From: CBDFGK01 sp965247075 | GTDB taxonomy: Bacteria; Pseudomonadota; Gammaproteobacteria; Pseudomonadales; Halieaceae | Direction of reading: 5' to 3' | NCBI GenBank assembly: GCA_965247075.1 | Contig: CBDFGK010000002.1 | Span: 992,001 to 1,056,000 of the forward strand | DNA length: 64,000 nt | Shown: in pieces, positions 9,509 to 19,057 of the stretch | How positions within the stretch are numbered: the first letter of the stretch is position 1 | Layout: each line of letters begins with the position of its first letter | The notes under the pieces: model-generated | The model's database searches: none | What the model saw: only the letters and a program-made list of their open reading frames with translations | Told to the model about the DNA's origin: nothing | Position numbers and translations under genes: made by a program

Positions 9509-10699
9509 TCAGTTGGCAAGCGGCTCAAGCAGCAGCCGGTACACCTGCTCACTGGTGTCGGGCTGTACTGCGCTCAGTTGGCCTTGCAGGGTGGCAAATT
9601 CCTCGCCGGGCTGGCCGCCGGGCGTGACCCGCGCCACGATAGTCACTTGCGCCAATTGCGAGATTAGCTGCCCCGCCATGGAATTACTGTCATCCAGACG
9701 CAGGGTGATCGGTAACTCAGCCGCTGTCAGGCGCCGCACGGCAACTGGCATACGCGTTTGCAGGGCCGGGTTGCGGGCAAACAAAAATACCGTATCGGTG
9801 GGTGCCACTGCGCTGCCGGCGGCCAATTCCAGTCGCACTGAAATCCCGGCGCTATGGTCTACCGCCGCAGGTGCCGCTGACGGCGCCGCTGCGGCGCGGG
9901 CGATAACAGCGGCGATCATTTGCGCCGTTGAAGAATCCGGCGGCTCCATCACCAACAATCGTCGCCAGTAGCCGATGGCGGCCTGGTATTGCCCTTTCTC
10001 GTAGGATGCCATGCCCAGCAAACCCAAGGCGGTGCGCTGGTGCGGGTCCACACTGAGTGCCCGCTCCGCCAGCAGTTGGCTGTCGTTATCCAATTCCCGG
10101 TCGGCCGCCAGGTAGCTGGCCTGTGCCGCCAGTGCCAGCGCCGAAGCATCGCCGGGGGCCTGTTGCGCCAGGCGCACATAGAGGCTCTTGGCCCGTCCGT
10201 AGTCGGCGGTATTCATATAGAAACCACCCAACATGGCCTGGTAGTGCAGGTTATCGGGGCGCTGGCCCGCCCGGTCTTCAACCATCAGCATCAGCGCGCG
10301 GTAATCCTCTTCGCTGCTGTCGGCGCTAAAGCCCTCCAGGGTGCGTGCCAATTGCACATCGGGCGCCGCGCCCAACTGCCAATACATGGCCACCACCCAT
10401 ACCAGCAGCGGCAGCAACAAAGCCGGCGCCAGCGTGGCGGCACTGCTATCGTTGCGCGTCGTCACATCGGCAATACTGCCATCGGCGTCCTCCAGCATGC
10501 GCAACTGGGCGTCCTGTAACAATTCACCATCGTCCGGGCTGGTATCAGCCGTCAACTCGGCCCGGCGCCGTTCAAACCAGTCGCGGTTCGACTGCGCCGC
10601 GCTACCGACCTTACGGGTCCGCAGAAAAATCGTCGGGAACAGCAAAAACACCGCCGCCAAGCCCAGCAACAGTGCGCTACCCACCCAAAACTCAATCAC
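9509..10699 (-). CDS. ccmI: Cytochrome c maturation protein CcmI
   Basis: CcmI holds apocytochrome c and delivers it to the CcmF/H haem-ligation complex in the periplasm. The 396-residue protein starts with two membrane segments (WVGSALLLGLAAVFLLFPTI and LLPLLVWVVAMYWQL) around a cytoplasmic loop, followed by TPR-like repeats (LHYQAMLGGFYMNTADYGRA..., ALGLLGMASYEKGQYQAAIG) and a C-terminal periplasmic beta-rich domain. The start is GTG at 10699 and overlaps the stop of ccmH. It is the last gene of the ccm operon. Confidence 0.93.
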   Translation of the reverse strand: MIEFWVGSALLLGLAAVFLLFPTIFLRTRKVGSAAQSNRDWFERRRAELTADTSPDDGELLQDAQLRMLEDADGSIADVTTRNDSSAATLAPALLLPLLVWVVAMYWQLGAAPDVQLARTLEGFSADSSEEDYRALMLMVEDRAGQRPDNLHYQAMLGGFYMNTADYGRAKSLYVRLAQQAPGDASALALAAQASYLAADRELDNDSQLLAERALSVDPHQRTALGLLGMASYEKGQYQAAIGYWRRLLVMEPPDSSTAQMIAAVIARAAAAPSAAPAAVDHSAGISVRLELAAGSAVAPTDTVFLFARNPALQTRMPVAVRRLTAAELPITLRLDDSNSMAGQLISQLAQVTIVARVTPGGQPGEEFATLQGQLSAVQPDTSEQVYRLLLEPLAN

Positions 10700-11169
10700 T
10701 CGTCATCTCCGCCCAGTAATTCGTCCAAACGGTGCTGCTCTGCCGCAGTCAAGGCCGGTGCTGCCGTGGCCTGCGCCCGGTCGCGACGCAGGGTCGCCGG
10801 CAGCACCCACAGCGCCAATCCCAGCAGGATCAGGGGTGCCAGCCACAACCCCATGGTCACCGCGCTCCAGCGCGGCCGGTACAGCACAAATTCACCGTAG
10901 CGTTGCACCATATAGTCAACAATTTCTGCATCACTGCGACCGGCGTGCAACTGCACAAACAACTGCTTCCTGAGGTCGGCGGCAATCGGGGCATTGGAAT
11001 CGGCAATATTCTGATTCTGGCACTTGGGACAGCGCAGCTCAGCACTGAGCTGTCGGTAGCGCTCACGCAACAGCTCGTCGTCAAACTCATGACTCTCGAT
11101 CACGGCACCGGCGGCGGCACTCAATACCATCAGCAACGCGGCGCCCAGTAGCTTGTGCACTATATTCAT
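10696..11169 (-). CDS. ccmH: Cytochrome c maturation protein CcmH (short form)
   Basis: This is a periplasmic thiol protein that keeps the CXXCH cysteines of apocytochrome reduced. It has 157 residues: a signal sequence (LLGAALLMVLSAAAGAV), the conserved motif LRCPKCQNQNIADSNAPIA with both redox cysteines, and a C-terminal membrane helix (MGLWLAPLILLGLALWVL). It lacks the TPR extension of E. coli CcmH, which here is the separate CcmI. Its ATG overlaps the ccmG stop, and its stop overlaps the ccmI start. Confidence 0.95.
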   Translation of the reverse strand: MNIVHKLLGAALLMVLSAAAGAVIESHEFDDELLRERYRQLSAELRCPKCQNQNIADSNAPIAADLRKQLFVQLHAGRSDAEIVDYMVQRYGEFVLYRPRWSAVTMGLWLAPLILLGLALWVLPATLRRDRAQATAAPALTAAEQHRLDELLGGDDE

Positions 11170-11741
11170 GGGCCGCTGTCTCGCTGTAATTCCAACATGA
11201 TGGGTTGCAGTATCTGCAACCAGACCTGTTCATTTACCACCCCTACATGGCGGTAACGGATAATACCGCCGGCATCCACCACATAGGTCTCCGGAGCTCC
11301 ATAAACGCCCAGATCCAGGCCCAGGCTGCCCTCGGCATCAACGATGCTGAATCGATAGGGATCCCCCAGTTGCTGCAACCATTGCAGTGCTTCGGCATCA
11401 ACATCCGTGTGGTTGATGCCGAAAATGGTCACCCCTTGCCGCGCCAACTGCATCAGGTAGGGATGCTCAATCCGGCAGGAGACGCACCAGGTGGCCCACA
11501 CATTAAACAGTGCCACCGCGCCGGTAACGGCGGACCGGTCAACGACTCTCTCCGGTCCCAGCACCGGCAAACGGAAATCCGGAAAGGGCTGATCGATCAG
11601 CGCTGAAGGCATGGCGCGCGGGTCCAATTGCAATCCACGCAGTAAAAAACCGCCCAGCACCAGAAATAACACCAGTGGCAACAACAGGATCAGGCGACGC
11701 CGTGGAACTGTGTTTTCCGGCACCGTCTCAGGCGACTCCAC
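11166..11741 (-). CDS. ccmG: Thiol:disulfide interchange protein CcmG/DsbE
   Basis: CcmG is a membrane-anchored periplasmic thioredoxin that reduces apocytochrome c or CcmH. It has an N-terminal anchor (LILLLPLVLFLVLGGFLLRG), the thioredoxin site WATWCVSCRIEHP, and the family loop YGAPETYVVDAGGIIRYRHVG. I chose the GTG at 11741 because GGGGAG lies six bases upstream; the longer GTG at 11777 has no ribosome site. The 5' end overlaps ccmF by 14 bases and the 3' end overlaps ccmH by four. Confidence 0.93.
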   Translation of the reverse strand: MESPETVPENTVPRRRLILLLPLVLFLVLGGFLLRGLQLDPRAMPSALIDQPFPDFRLPVLGPERVVDRSAVTGAVALFNVWATWCVSCRIEHPYLMQLARQGVTIFGINHTDVDAEALQWLQQLGDPYRFSIVDAEGSLGLDLGVYGAPETYVVDAGGIIRYRHVGVVNEQVWLQILQPIMLELQRDSGP

Positions 11742-13719
11742 TGCTGACTCCCCCGGTACTGTCCGCCGCTGACACACGCGAGCGCTGGGTACGATAACGC
11801 CGGTCCGCCAGGGTCAAAAACCCGCCCAGCGCCATGGCTATCACTCCGCCCCAGATCCAGCGGACAAAAGGCTTGTAGTGCAAGCGTATCGCCCAGGCAC
11901 CCCCGCCCAGTGGCTCACCCATAGCAATGAACAAATCTCTCCACAGCCCGGCATCAATGGCCGCTTCTGTCATGGTCTGCCCGGCGACAAGATAGCGACG
12001 CTTCTGCGCATTGAGTCTTGCTACAGGCTGCCCCCCCGCAGTCGTCGAGACGATAAAGCGCGCCTCATCGGCTATAAAGTTGGGGCCTCTGACCTGTGCC
12101 AGTTCGGCGAAATCGAAATGGTAGCCGGCGATTTCATAGCTGTCGCCGGGCGACATTTTCACGTCGCGTTCTATCGCATACTGACTGGTAAGCACCACCC
12201 CTACCGCAGCGGCGGCAAAGCCAATATGGGCCAGCTGCATGCCGTAGTAACTCGGTGACAGGCGGCGCAGACCCGCCGCCACACTGGCGGCGTGGCGAAC
12301 CCGGTAAACCAGGTCTCGCAACATGGACAACAGTACCCAACTGGCCAGCACCACTACCAGAGCGGTCCAGATGTTAAAGCTGTCACCATAGACAAATGGG
12401 AAGACCAGCCCTGCGCCGACCGCCACCAGCGCCGGCACCAGCAATTCAGCCAACCAGCGCGAGCTGTTGTCCCGCTTCCAGCGCGCAGTCGGCCCAATGC
12501 CCATAAACGGCATCAACACCGCCATCAATGGCATAAATACCGCGTTGAAATAGGGCGGCCCCACCGAGTACTTGCCCAGTTGCAATACATCGGTGATCAG
12601 CGGAAACAGGGTGCCGAACAGCACGGTTAATGTCGCCACCAGGAAAACCACGTTATTGAGCAGCAGCAGGCTCTCCCGGGATATCCAGGCAAAGCCAATG
12701 CGACTGTGCACCGCCGGCGCCCGCAACGCATAGAGCGTCAGCGAACCGCCTATCACCACGCCCAGGAAAATCAGGATAAATATCCCCCTGGCGGGGTCCG
12801 TGGCAAAGGCGTGCACCGAGGTCAGCACGCCGGAGCGCACCAGGAATGTACCCAGCAGGCTCAGTGAAAATGCAAATATTGCCAATAACACGGTCCAGCT
12901 ACGAAACAGGCCGCGCTTTTCAGTAGCAGCCAGGCTGTGTACCAGCGCCGTGCCCGCCAACCAGGGCATAAACGAAGCATTTTCCACCGGGTCCCAAAAC
13001 CACCAACCGCCCCAGCCCAGTTCGTAATAGGCCCACCAGCTTCCCAACATGATACCCAGTGACAGGAAGGCCCAGGCCACATTGGTCCAGGGCCGCGACC
13101 AGCGCGCCCAGGAAGCATCCAACCTGCCGCCCAGCAAGGCGGCAACGGCAAAGGCGAAAGCCACTGAAAAGCCCACATAGCCCATGTACAACAAGGGCGG
13201 ATGAATAATCAGACCTGGGTCCTGCAGCAGTGGATTGAGGTCGGCACCATCGGCCGGAACACTCGGCAGCAAACGCTCGAAGGGGTTGGAGGTGAGCACC
13301 GAAAACAACAGAAAACCAACCGCGATCAAGCCCATTACCGATAACACCCGGGCCAGTACCTGCAGGGGTAGCTGGGTGCTAAACAGCGCCACTGCCGCCG
13401 TCCACAGGCTCAATATTTGCACCCACAACAGCAGCGACCCCTCGTGATTGCCCCACAGGGCAGAAAACTTGAAGATGGTGGGCATCTTACTGTTGGAGTG
13501 ATTGGCAACCAGCGCTACTGAAAAGTCGTCGTTCACAAAGGCGTAGCCCAGGCAGGCGAAGCTGATGGATACAAAGACCAGCAAGCCGATGGCCAGTGCC
13601 GGGGCCAGCGCCATGGCCGTGCGATCATTGCGGAAAGTGCCCCACAGGGGGATGAACGCCAATAACAGCGCCAAGCCCAGCGCAACCGTGAGGGAAAAAT
13701 GTCCAAATTCAGGTATCAA
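11728..13719 (-). CDS. ccmF: Haem lyase CcmF
   Basis: CcmF is the large integral membrane subunit of the haem ligase that attaches haem to apocytochrome c. The 663 residues contain many membrane helices and the tryptophan-rich haem-handling motif WGGWWFWDPVENASFMPWL at about residue 235. The start is TTG at 13719, within the overlap with the end of ccmE. The lone non-membrane region before the last helix (DSYEIAGYHFDFAELAQVRG) is the periplasmic domain of the family. Confidence 0.97.
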   Translation of the reverse strand: MIPEFGHFSLTVALGLALLLAFIPLWGTFRNDRTAMALAPALAIGLLVFVSISFACLGYAFVNDDFSVALVANHSNSKMPTIFKFSALWGNHEGSLLLWVQILSLWTAAVALFSTQLPLQVLARVLSVMGLIAVGFLLFSVLTSNPFERLLPSVPADGADLNPLLQDPGLIIHPPLLYMGYVGFSVAFAFAVAALLGGRLDASWARWSRPWTNVAWAFLSLGIMLGSWWAYYELGWGGWWFWDPVENASFMPWLAGTALVHSLAATEKRGLFRSWTVLLAIFAFSLSLLGTFLVRSGVLTSVHAFATDPARGIFILIFLGVVIGGSLTLYALRAPAVHSRIGFAWISRESLLLLNNVVFLVATLTVLFGTLFPLITDVLQLGKYSVGPPYFNAVFMPLMAVLMPFMGIGPTARWKRDNSSRWLAELLVPALVAVGAGLVFPFVYGDSFNIWTALVVVLASWVLLSMLRDLVYRVRHAASVAAGLRRLSPSYYGMQLAHIGFAAAAVGVVLTSQYAIERDVKMSPGDSYEIAGYHFDFAELAQVRGPNFIADEARFIVSTTAGGQPVARLNAQKRRYLVAGQTMTEAAIDAGLWRDLFIAMGEPLGGGAWAIRLHYKPFVRWIWGGVIAMALGGFLTLADRRYRTQRSRVSAADSTGGVSSGVA

Positions 13720-14168
13720 TAGCCCGCTCCGTTGCCGCTGGACGGGTAGTTTTCAGCCAGCGCATCAGCCACCTCCGGTGGCATGTAATTTTCATCGTGC
13801 TTGGCCAACACCTCTGATGCCTGCAAGACGCCGTTAGCGTCCAGCCTGCCGGCGGCGACCACACCCTGACCCTCGGCAAACAGGTCTGGCAATATGCCTT
13901 CGTAAACGGCGGTAACCGTGGCCTTGTAATCGGTCACATCGAAGCTGACTTTAAGCCCGTCGCCAATACGTATGACGCTACCCTCCACCACCATGCCGCC
14001 GAGCCGGATGGGCTGACCCACCGGTGCCTTGCCAGCCGCGATATCCACCGGTGGAAAAAACAGATTGATGTTGCCTCGCAAGCCATAGGTCACCAGGCCG
14101 GTCGCGATACTGGAAAAGACCACGATAAAAGTAACCACCATCAGGCGTTGTTTACGAACCGGGTGCAT
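13716..14168 (-). CDS. ccmE: Haem chaperone CcmE
   Basis: CcmE binds haem covalently in the periplasm and carries it to CcmF. The 150-residue protein has one N-terminal anchor (LMVVTFIVVFSSIATGLVTY), an OB-fold and the haem-binding LAKHDENYMPPEV with His124. The true start is the ATG at 14168; the frame stays open further upstream only because it runs antiphase through ccmD. It overlaps ccmD by 17 bases and ccmF by four. Confidence 0.96.
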   Translation of the reverse strand: MHPVRKQRLMVVTFIVVFSSIATGLVTYGLRGNINLFFPPVDIAAGKAPVGQPIRLGGMVVEGSVIRIGDGLKVSFDVTDYKATVTAVYEGILPDLFAEGQGVVAAGRLDANGVLQASEVLAKHDENYMPPEVADALAENYPSSGNGAGY

Positions 14169-14397
14169 TGTGGTCCTTCTGTTCCTGTGAGTTTTGTGGC
14201 TGGCGTAGTCGTTCATGCCGCCGCGACTTTTCATCCCGCCGCAGCGCTGCACGCTGCTCGACCAGTAGCCGTCGGCTGCCCGCCACCGGCTGCAGCAACA
14301 ACCAGGCCGCAACCAGCACGGTAAGCAGCGCCACGGCCCATACATAGGGTCCGTGTCCGCCCATCTCCCAGGCCGCCGCCATAGATTCAAACTGCAT
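14152..14397 (-). CDS. ccmD: Haem exporter accessory protein CcmD
   Basis: This small 81-residue membrane protein has a single helix (YVWAVALLTVLVAAWLLLQ) preceded by the WEMGGHGPYVW motif that marks CcmD and followed by a charged cytoplasmic tail. It helps release holo-CcmE from the CcmABC complex. It starts inside the end of ccmC (11-base overlap) and ends inside the start of ccmE. The tail is somewhat long for the family. Confidence 0.92.
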   Translation of the reverse strand: MQFESMAAAWEMGGHGPYVWAVALLTVLVAAWLLLQPVAGSRRLLVEQRAALRRDEKSRRHERLRQPQNSQEQKDHNAPGS

Positions 14398-15139
14398 TTG
14401 ACTTGCCTCCAGTGATCAGTTGCCTGACCCAGTTAGTGCCGGCTTCGCGGCGCAATATTTCCCACCGCATATTGAGCATCAGCGCACAGGCGAACAGGCA
14501 ATAAAATGCCAGTATCATCAGCAGCAGCGGATTCAGCATATCGCTGTGCATGGCGGATTCGCCGGTAAATTTGATGGTGGCCGGCTGGTGCAGGCTGTAC
14601 CACCAGTCAACAGACTTGTAGATAATGGGAATATTGACCGTGCCCACCAGGCTTAACACCGCGCAGGCCCTGGCGGCGGTGGTTTCATTCTCATAGGCCT
14701 GGTACAGCGCTATGACACCCAGATAGAGGAAAAACAATACCAGCATGGAGGTCACCCTGGCGTCCCACACCCACCAGGTCCCCCAGGTCGGCTTGCCCCA
14801 GATGGCGCCGCTGACCAGGCCCAGGAAAGTCAGCGCTGCGCCTATGGGCGCGCAGCTTTTCATGGCCACATCGGCCATTTTCATTTTCCAGATCAAACTC
14901 ACCGCGCCGGCCGTGGCCATCACGTAGTATCCAGCCAGAGCGACGATAGCCGCCGGCACATGAAAGTAAATTATGCGAAAACTATTTCCCTGTCGAAAAT
15001 CCGCCGGTGCATACAACAACCCCCAGATAATACCCACCGTCAGCAGGAGCAGGGTCAGGGGCAACAGCCATTGCAGGATTTTTCCAGAGATCCGGTACAG
15101 CCAGGGCGGTGAACCCAATTTATGAAAGAAAGACCACAT
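14387..15139 (-). CDS. ccmC: Haem transporter/handling protein CcmC
   Basis: CcmC presents haem to CcmE. It has 250 residues with six membrane helices and the WWD haem motif GKPTWGTWWVWDARVTSML. The start is the ATG at 15139; upstream codons in the same frame lie in the 55-base gap to ccmB and do not resemble the family. Confidence 0.96.
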   Translation of the reverse strand: MWSFFHKLGSPPWLYRISGKILQWLLPLTLLLLTVGIIWGLLYAPADFRQGNSFRIIYFHVPAAIVALAGYYVMATAGAVSLIWKMKMADVAMKSCAPIGAALTFLGLVSGAIWGKPTWGTWWVWDARVTSMLVLFFLYLGVIALYQAYENETTAARACAVLSLVGTVNIPIIYKSVDWWYSLHQPATIKFTGESAMHSDMLNPLLLMILAFYCLFACALMLNMRWEILRREAGTNWVRQLITGGKSNAV

Positions 15140-15194
15140 TACAGATAACGTTGATTGGCAAGCGGTGATTATAGCGAGGTTGCGGCCACAAATC

Positions 15195-15869
15195 CTAACC
15201 TGCATCAACAGAAATGCGCAGGCCGGCGGCAATCGCCAAGGGGGCCAGCGCTATCGCCAGCGATAACATCCCCGCCAGCAACAGCAACTGTGGGGTCGGG
15301 TCGCCACCGCGCGCGGCAAACTGTACCGCGCCGGCACCAAAAATCAGCACTGGCACGTACAGCGGCAGGATGATCAACGAGATCAGCATACCACCGCGTT
15401 TGAGGCTGACCGTCAATGCCGCACCGATGCTACCGACCAGGCTCAACAGCGCGGTACCCAGTGCCATGCTCGTCACCAGCGCGGCCCTGGCCTCGCTTGG
15501 CAATTGCAGCATTACTGCAAAAACCGGCGACAGCAAGGTCAGCGGCAACCCAGTAATCAACCAGTGACCCAATATGTAACTGAGGGAAGACAGAAACAGC
15601 GGCTGTGGTGACAGCAGTAATTGCTCCAGCGAACCGTCGTCGTAATCACCGCGAAACAGGGTTTCCGCCGCCATCAGCGTCGCCAGCAGGGCCACGATCC
15701 ACAAAATACCCGGTGCAAACTCGCGCAACTGCACCGGGTCTGGCCCTATACCCAGGGGAAACAGCGCCACCACCAACAGAAAGAACAGGATGGGGTTGAG
15801 AATATCGGCCGGTCGCCGCAACGCCGGCAATAACTGCCTTCGCAAACTCGCCCACAAAAACGTGCTCAC
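15195..15869 (-). CDS. ccmB: Haem exporter permease CcmB
   Basis: This is the membrane component of the CcmAB ABC transporter, whose ATPase powers release of holo-CcmE. The 224 residues form about six helices; the loop ETLFRGDYDDGSLEQLLLSP is the cytoplasmic segment conserved in CcmB. The GTG start at 15869 overlaps the ccmA stop by four bases. Confidence 0.95.
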   Translation of the reverse strand: MSTFLWASLRRQLLPALRRPADILNPILFFLLVVALFPLGIGPDPVQLREFAPGILWIVALLATLMAAETLFRGDYDDGSLEQLLLSPQPLFLSSLSYILGHWLITGLPLTLLSPVFAVMLQLPSEARAALVTSMALGTALLSLVGSIGAALTVSLKRGGMLISLIILPLYVPVLIFGAGAVQFAARGGDPTPQLLLLAGMLSLAIALAPLAIAAGLRISVDAG

Positions 15870-16462
15870 GGTGACACGCCAAGTTGCAGGCGCCGCACCG
15901 GATAGTCCAGCGGCAAATCCTGGTGGGAGGTCATAATTACCGCCGCGCCGGCCTGCACCCGTTCCACCAGGGTCTGGGTCAATGCCTTGACGCCCTCTCT
16001 ATCGATGGCGGTGAACGGTTCATCCAGCAGCCACAAATCGGCCCGGCTCAGATAGAGCCGCGCCAGGTTGACGCGCCGCTGCTGGCCGGCAGACATATGC
16101 CGGCACAGCACATTTTCATAGCCGTACAGGCCCACCTGCTCCAGAGCGGCATCAATACCGGCGTGTGGCGCCAGGTGGCTATCGCAAAACCAGGCCAGGT
16201 TTTCGCGCGCTGTCAGCAATTGCTTTACACCGGCTTTATGTCCCAGGAACAGCAGTTTTTCACTGTGACAGGCAATGGAGCCAGTCAGCCCAATGGACGA
16301 CAAACCTGCCAGGCTGCGCAACAGGGTAGTCTTGCCGGCGCCATTGGCCCCCTCTACCAGCACCAGTTCACCGCCGGCAATTTCCAGCGTCAGCTTGTCA
16401 ACCAGGCGCCGGCCACCGCGCTCAAGGCACAGTTCATGGGTGCTCAGCAGGGTCTTGGGCAT
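15866..16462 (-). CDS. ccmA: Haem exporter ATP-binding protein CcmA
   Basis: This is the ABC ATPase of the CcmABCD complex, about 198 residues. Walker A is EGANGAGKTTLLRSLAGL, the signature MSAGQQRRVNLARLYLSRA and Walker B DLWLLDEPFTAIDREG. The ATG at 16462 is three bases past the ttcA stop; a TTG at 16468 would instead overlap that stop. In either case the gene is tied to ttcA. First gene of the ccm set. Confidence 0.95.
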   Translation of the reverse strand: MPKTLLSTHELCLERGGRRLVDKLTLEIAGGELVLVEGANGAGKTTLLRSLAGLSSIGLTGSIACHSEKLLFLGHKAGVKQLLTARENLAWFCDSHLAPHAGIDAALEQVGLYGYENVLCRHMSAGQQRRVNLARLYLSRADLWLLDEPFTAIDREGVKALTQTLVERVQAGAAVIMTSHQDLPLDYPVRRLQLGVSP

Positions 16463-16464
16463 AC

Positions 16465-17322
16465 TCAAACGGTGACCACGTTAATGGCCGGGAAATACAG
16501 ATCCGAGTCCACTTCAAGCGGTTGGTGGGTGGCGCTGAGCGAACCAAAATCAAACAGCTTGCGGTCGGCTAACTGCGAGGGTGCGACATTGCGAATGGCC
16601 CGAAAGATCGTTTCAGTGCGGCCCGGATACTGTCGCTCCCAGTCGGCCAGCATGCGCTTGATCTGCACGCGCTGCAGGTTGTCCCGGGAACCACACAGGT
16701 TGCAGGGAATTATGGGGAAGTCCATGTAGTGGGCATAGGCGGCCAGGTCACTCTCTTTACTGTAGGCCATGGGCCGGATGACCACGTTGGCCCCGTCATC
16801 GCTCAACAGCTTGGGCGGCATGGCCTTGAGCTTGCCATTGAAGAACATATTGAGGAACAGGGTCTCGACGATGTCGTCGCGGTGATGTCCCAGGGCAATC
16901 CTGTTGGCGCCAATTTCCCGGGCAAAACCGTACAGACTGCCACGGCGCAGGCGCGAGCACAGTCCACAGGTAGTCTTCCCCGCTGGCACCAGTTCCCTGA
17001 CGATACTGTAGGTATCCTTTTCGAGGATATGGTAGGGCACCCCGCGCTGCTCCAGGTAGTTGGGCAACACCTGTGCGGGGAAGCCAGGCTGCTTCTGGTC
17101 CAGGTTCACCGCCACCAGTTCAAACTGCACAGGGGCATTGCGTTGCAGGCTGATCAATACATCCAGCATCGCATAGGAGTCCTTGCCGCCTGACAGGCAC
17201 ACCATCACCCTGTCCCCCGCCTCTATCATATTGTAATCGGCGATAGCGGCGCCGGCGTTGCGACGCAGTCGCTTCTGCAACTTGTTGAACCCGGTTTTTT
17301 CCTTTTTTGACAGCTCTCGCAC
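16465..17322 (-). CDS. ttcA: tRNA 2-thiocytidine synthetase TtcA
   Basis: TtcA thiolates cytidine 32 of some tRNAs and needs a 4Fe-4S cluster. The family markers are the PP-loop SGGKDSYAML, the CxxC pairs (KTTCGLCSRLRRG and PCNLCGSRDN) and GHHRDDIVETLFLNMF. The start is uncertain. Similarity begins at about ELSKKEKTGFNKLQKRLRR, so I give the GTG at 17322, which lies about 35 bases downstream of a TAGAAT -10-like box on this strand (17357-17362). The frame stays open to an ATG at 17445, but that is only six bases from the divergent mdh start. The stop nearly touches ccmA, so ttcA probably heads a ttcA-ccm operon. Confidence 0.92.
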   Translation of the reverse strand: MRELSKKEKTGFNKLQKRLRRNAGAAIADYNMIEAGDRVMVCLSGGKDSYAMLDVLISLQRNAPVQFELVAVNLDQKQPGFPAQVLPNYLEQRGVPYHILEKDTYSIVRELVPAGKTTCGLCSRLRRGSLYGFAREIGANRIALGHHRDDIVETLFLNMFFNGKLKAMPPKLLSDDGANVVIRPMAYSKESDLAAYAHYMDFPIIPCNLCGSRDNLQRVQIKRMLADWERQYPGRTETIFRAIRNVAPSQLADRKLFDFGSLSATHQPLEVDSDLYFPAINVVTV

Positions 17323-17368
17323 CGTCTTCTCTGCCCAATAGCCTTTGCGGTTGCGAATTCTACGCGAG

Positions 17369-17397
17369 TAGCTTTTAAAGCGCGAGCACACTAGAAT
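17369..17397 (+). promoter_or_regulatory. Putative mdh promoter
   Basis: A TAGAAT -10 hexamer at 17392-17397 is followed by a GC-rich stretch (GTGCGCCCC). The -35 region (around 17369-17374) is weak. The same TAGAAT plus GC-rich discriminator occurs before rapA. The assignment rests on the -10 box and its position 54 bases before mdh. Confidence 0.45.
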
Positions 17398-17450
17398 GTG
17401 CGCCCCGTAAACGCTGACTATTGGCAATCCCTGAAGCGAGGACATTCACC

Positions 17451-18431
<981 letters not shown>

Positions 18432-18445
18432 GATTGCCGGCCACC

Positions 18446-19057
18446 ATGACAGAAGCTCAACCGAAGAACTACCACCACGGCAACTTGCGCAACGAGTTAC
18501 TCGATGCTGCCGAGGCACACCTGGCGGACGCCGGTATGGATGAGTTGAGCTTGCGGGCGCTGGCCCGTGCGGTCGGGGTATCCCAGACCGCACCCTATCG
18601 GCACTTCAATGACAAAAGTGAACTGCTGGCGGCGCTGGCAGTGCGCGGTTATCGCAAGTTGCTGGAAGAGCTGGAAGCGGCCGGCCGGCGCGCCGACGCC
18701 AACCCGGTCGAGCAAATGCACGCCTTTGCGCATACCTATGTCAATTACGCGATTTCGCACCCGGACCTGTTCAAACTTATGTTCGGTCCGGCCCTGCAAC
18801 CACTGCAGGAATACCCGCAGTTACATGAGGCCAGCCGCAATACCTATGAACTGGTCCGGCAGATCATGCGGCGCGGCATCGACCAGGGCCTGTTCCGCGA
18901 CGAGGACGACCACTACCTGGCCAACACCGGCTGGTCCGGCATTCACGGCCTGGCCATACTGAAACTCGACACTCCACAATTGTTTGAACGCCACATCGAC
19001 CTGCAGCGCCAGGTTGATCTGGCTGTGCGGGTTTTTATCACCGGTATCCGGGTTTAA
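18446..19057 (+). CDS. TetR/AcrR-family transcriptional regulator
   Basis: This 203-residue repressor-type protein has an N-terminal helix-turn-helix (LSLRALARAVGVSQTAPYRHF) and a C-terminal TetR_C-like ligand domain (FAHTYVNYAISHPDLFKLMF). It follows mdh by 14 bases and may share its transcript. AGGA at 18430-18433 supports the ATG at 18446; a TTG at 18434 would be too close. The ligand is unknown. The 3' end overlaps the convergent permease gene by four bases. Confidence 0.88.
   Translation: MTEAQPKNYHHGNLRNELLDAAEAHLADAGMDELSLRALARAVGVSQTAPYRHFNDKSELLAALAVRGYRKLLEELEAAGRRADANPVEQMHAFAHTYVNYAISHPDLFKLMFGPALQPLQEYPQLHEASRNTYELVRQIMRRGIDQGLFRDEDDHYLANTGWSGIHGLAILKLDTPQLFERHIDLQRQVDLAVRVFITGIRV

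Noticed and set aside
15884..16729. Plus-strand frame of 281 codons
   Set aside because: Antisense to ccmA and ttcA, both unmistakable on the minus strand.
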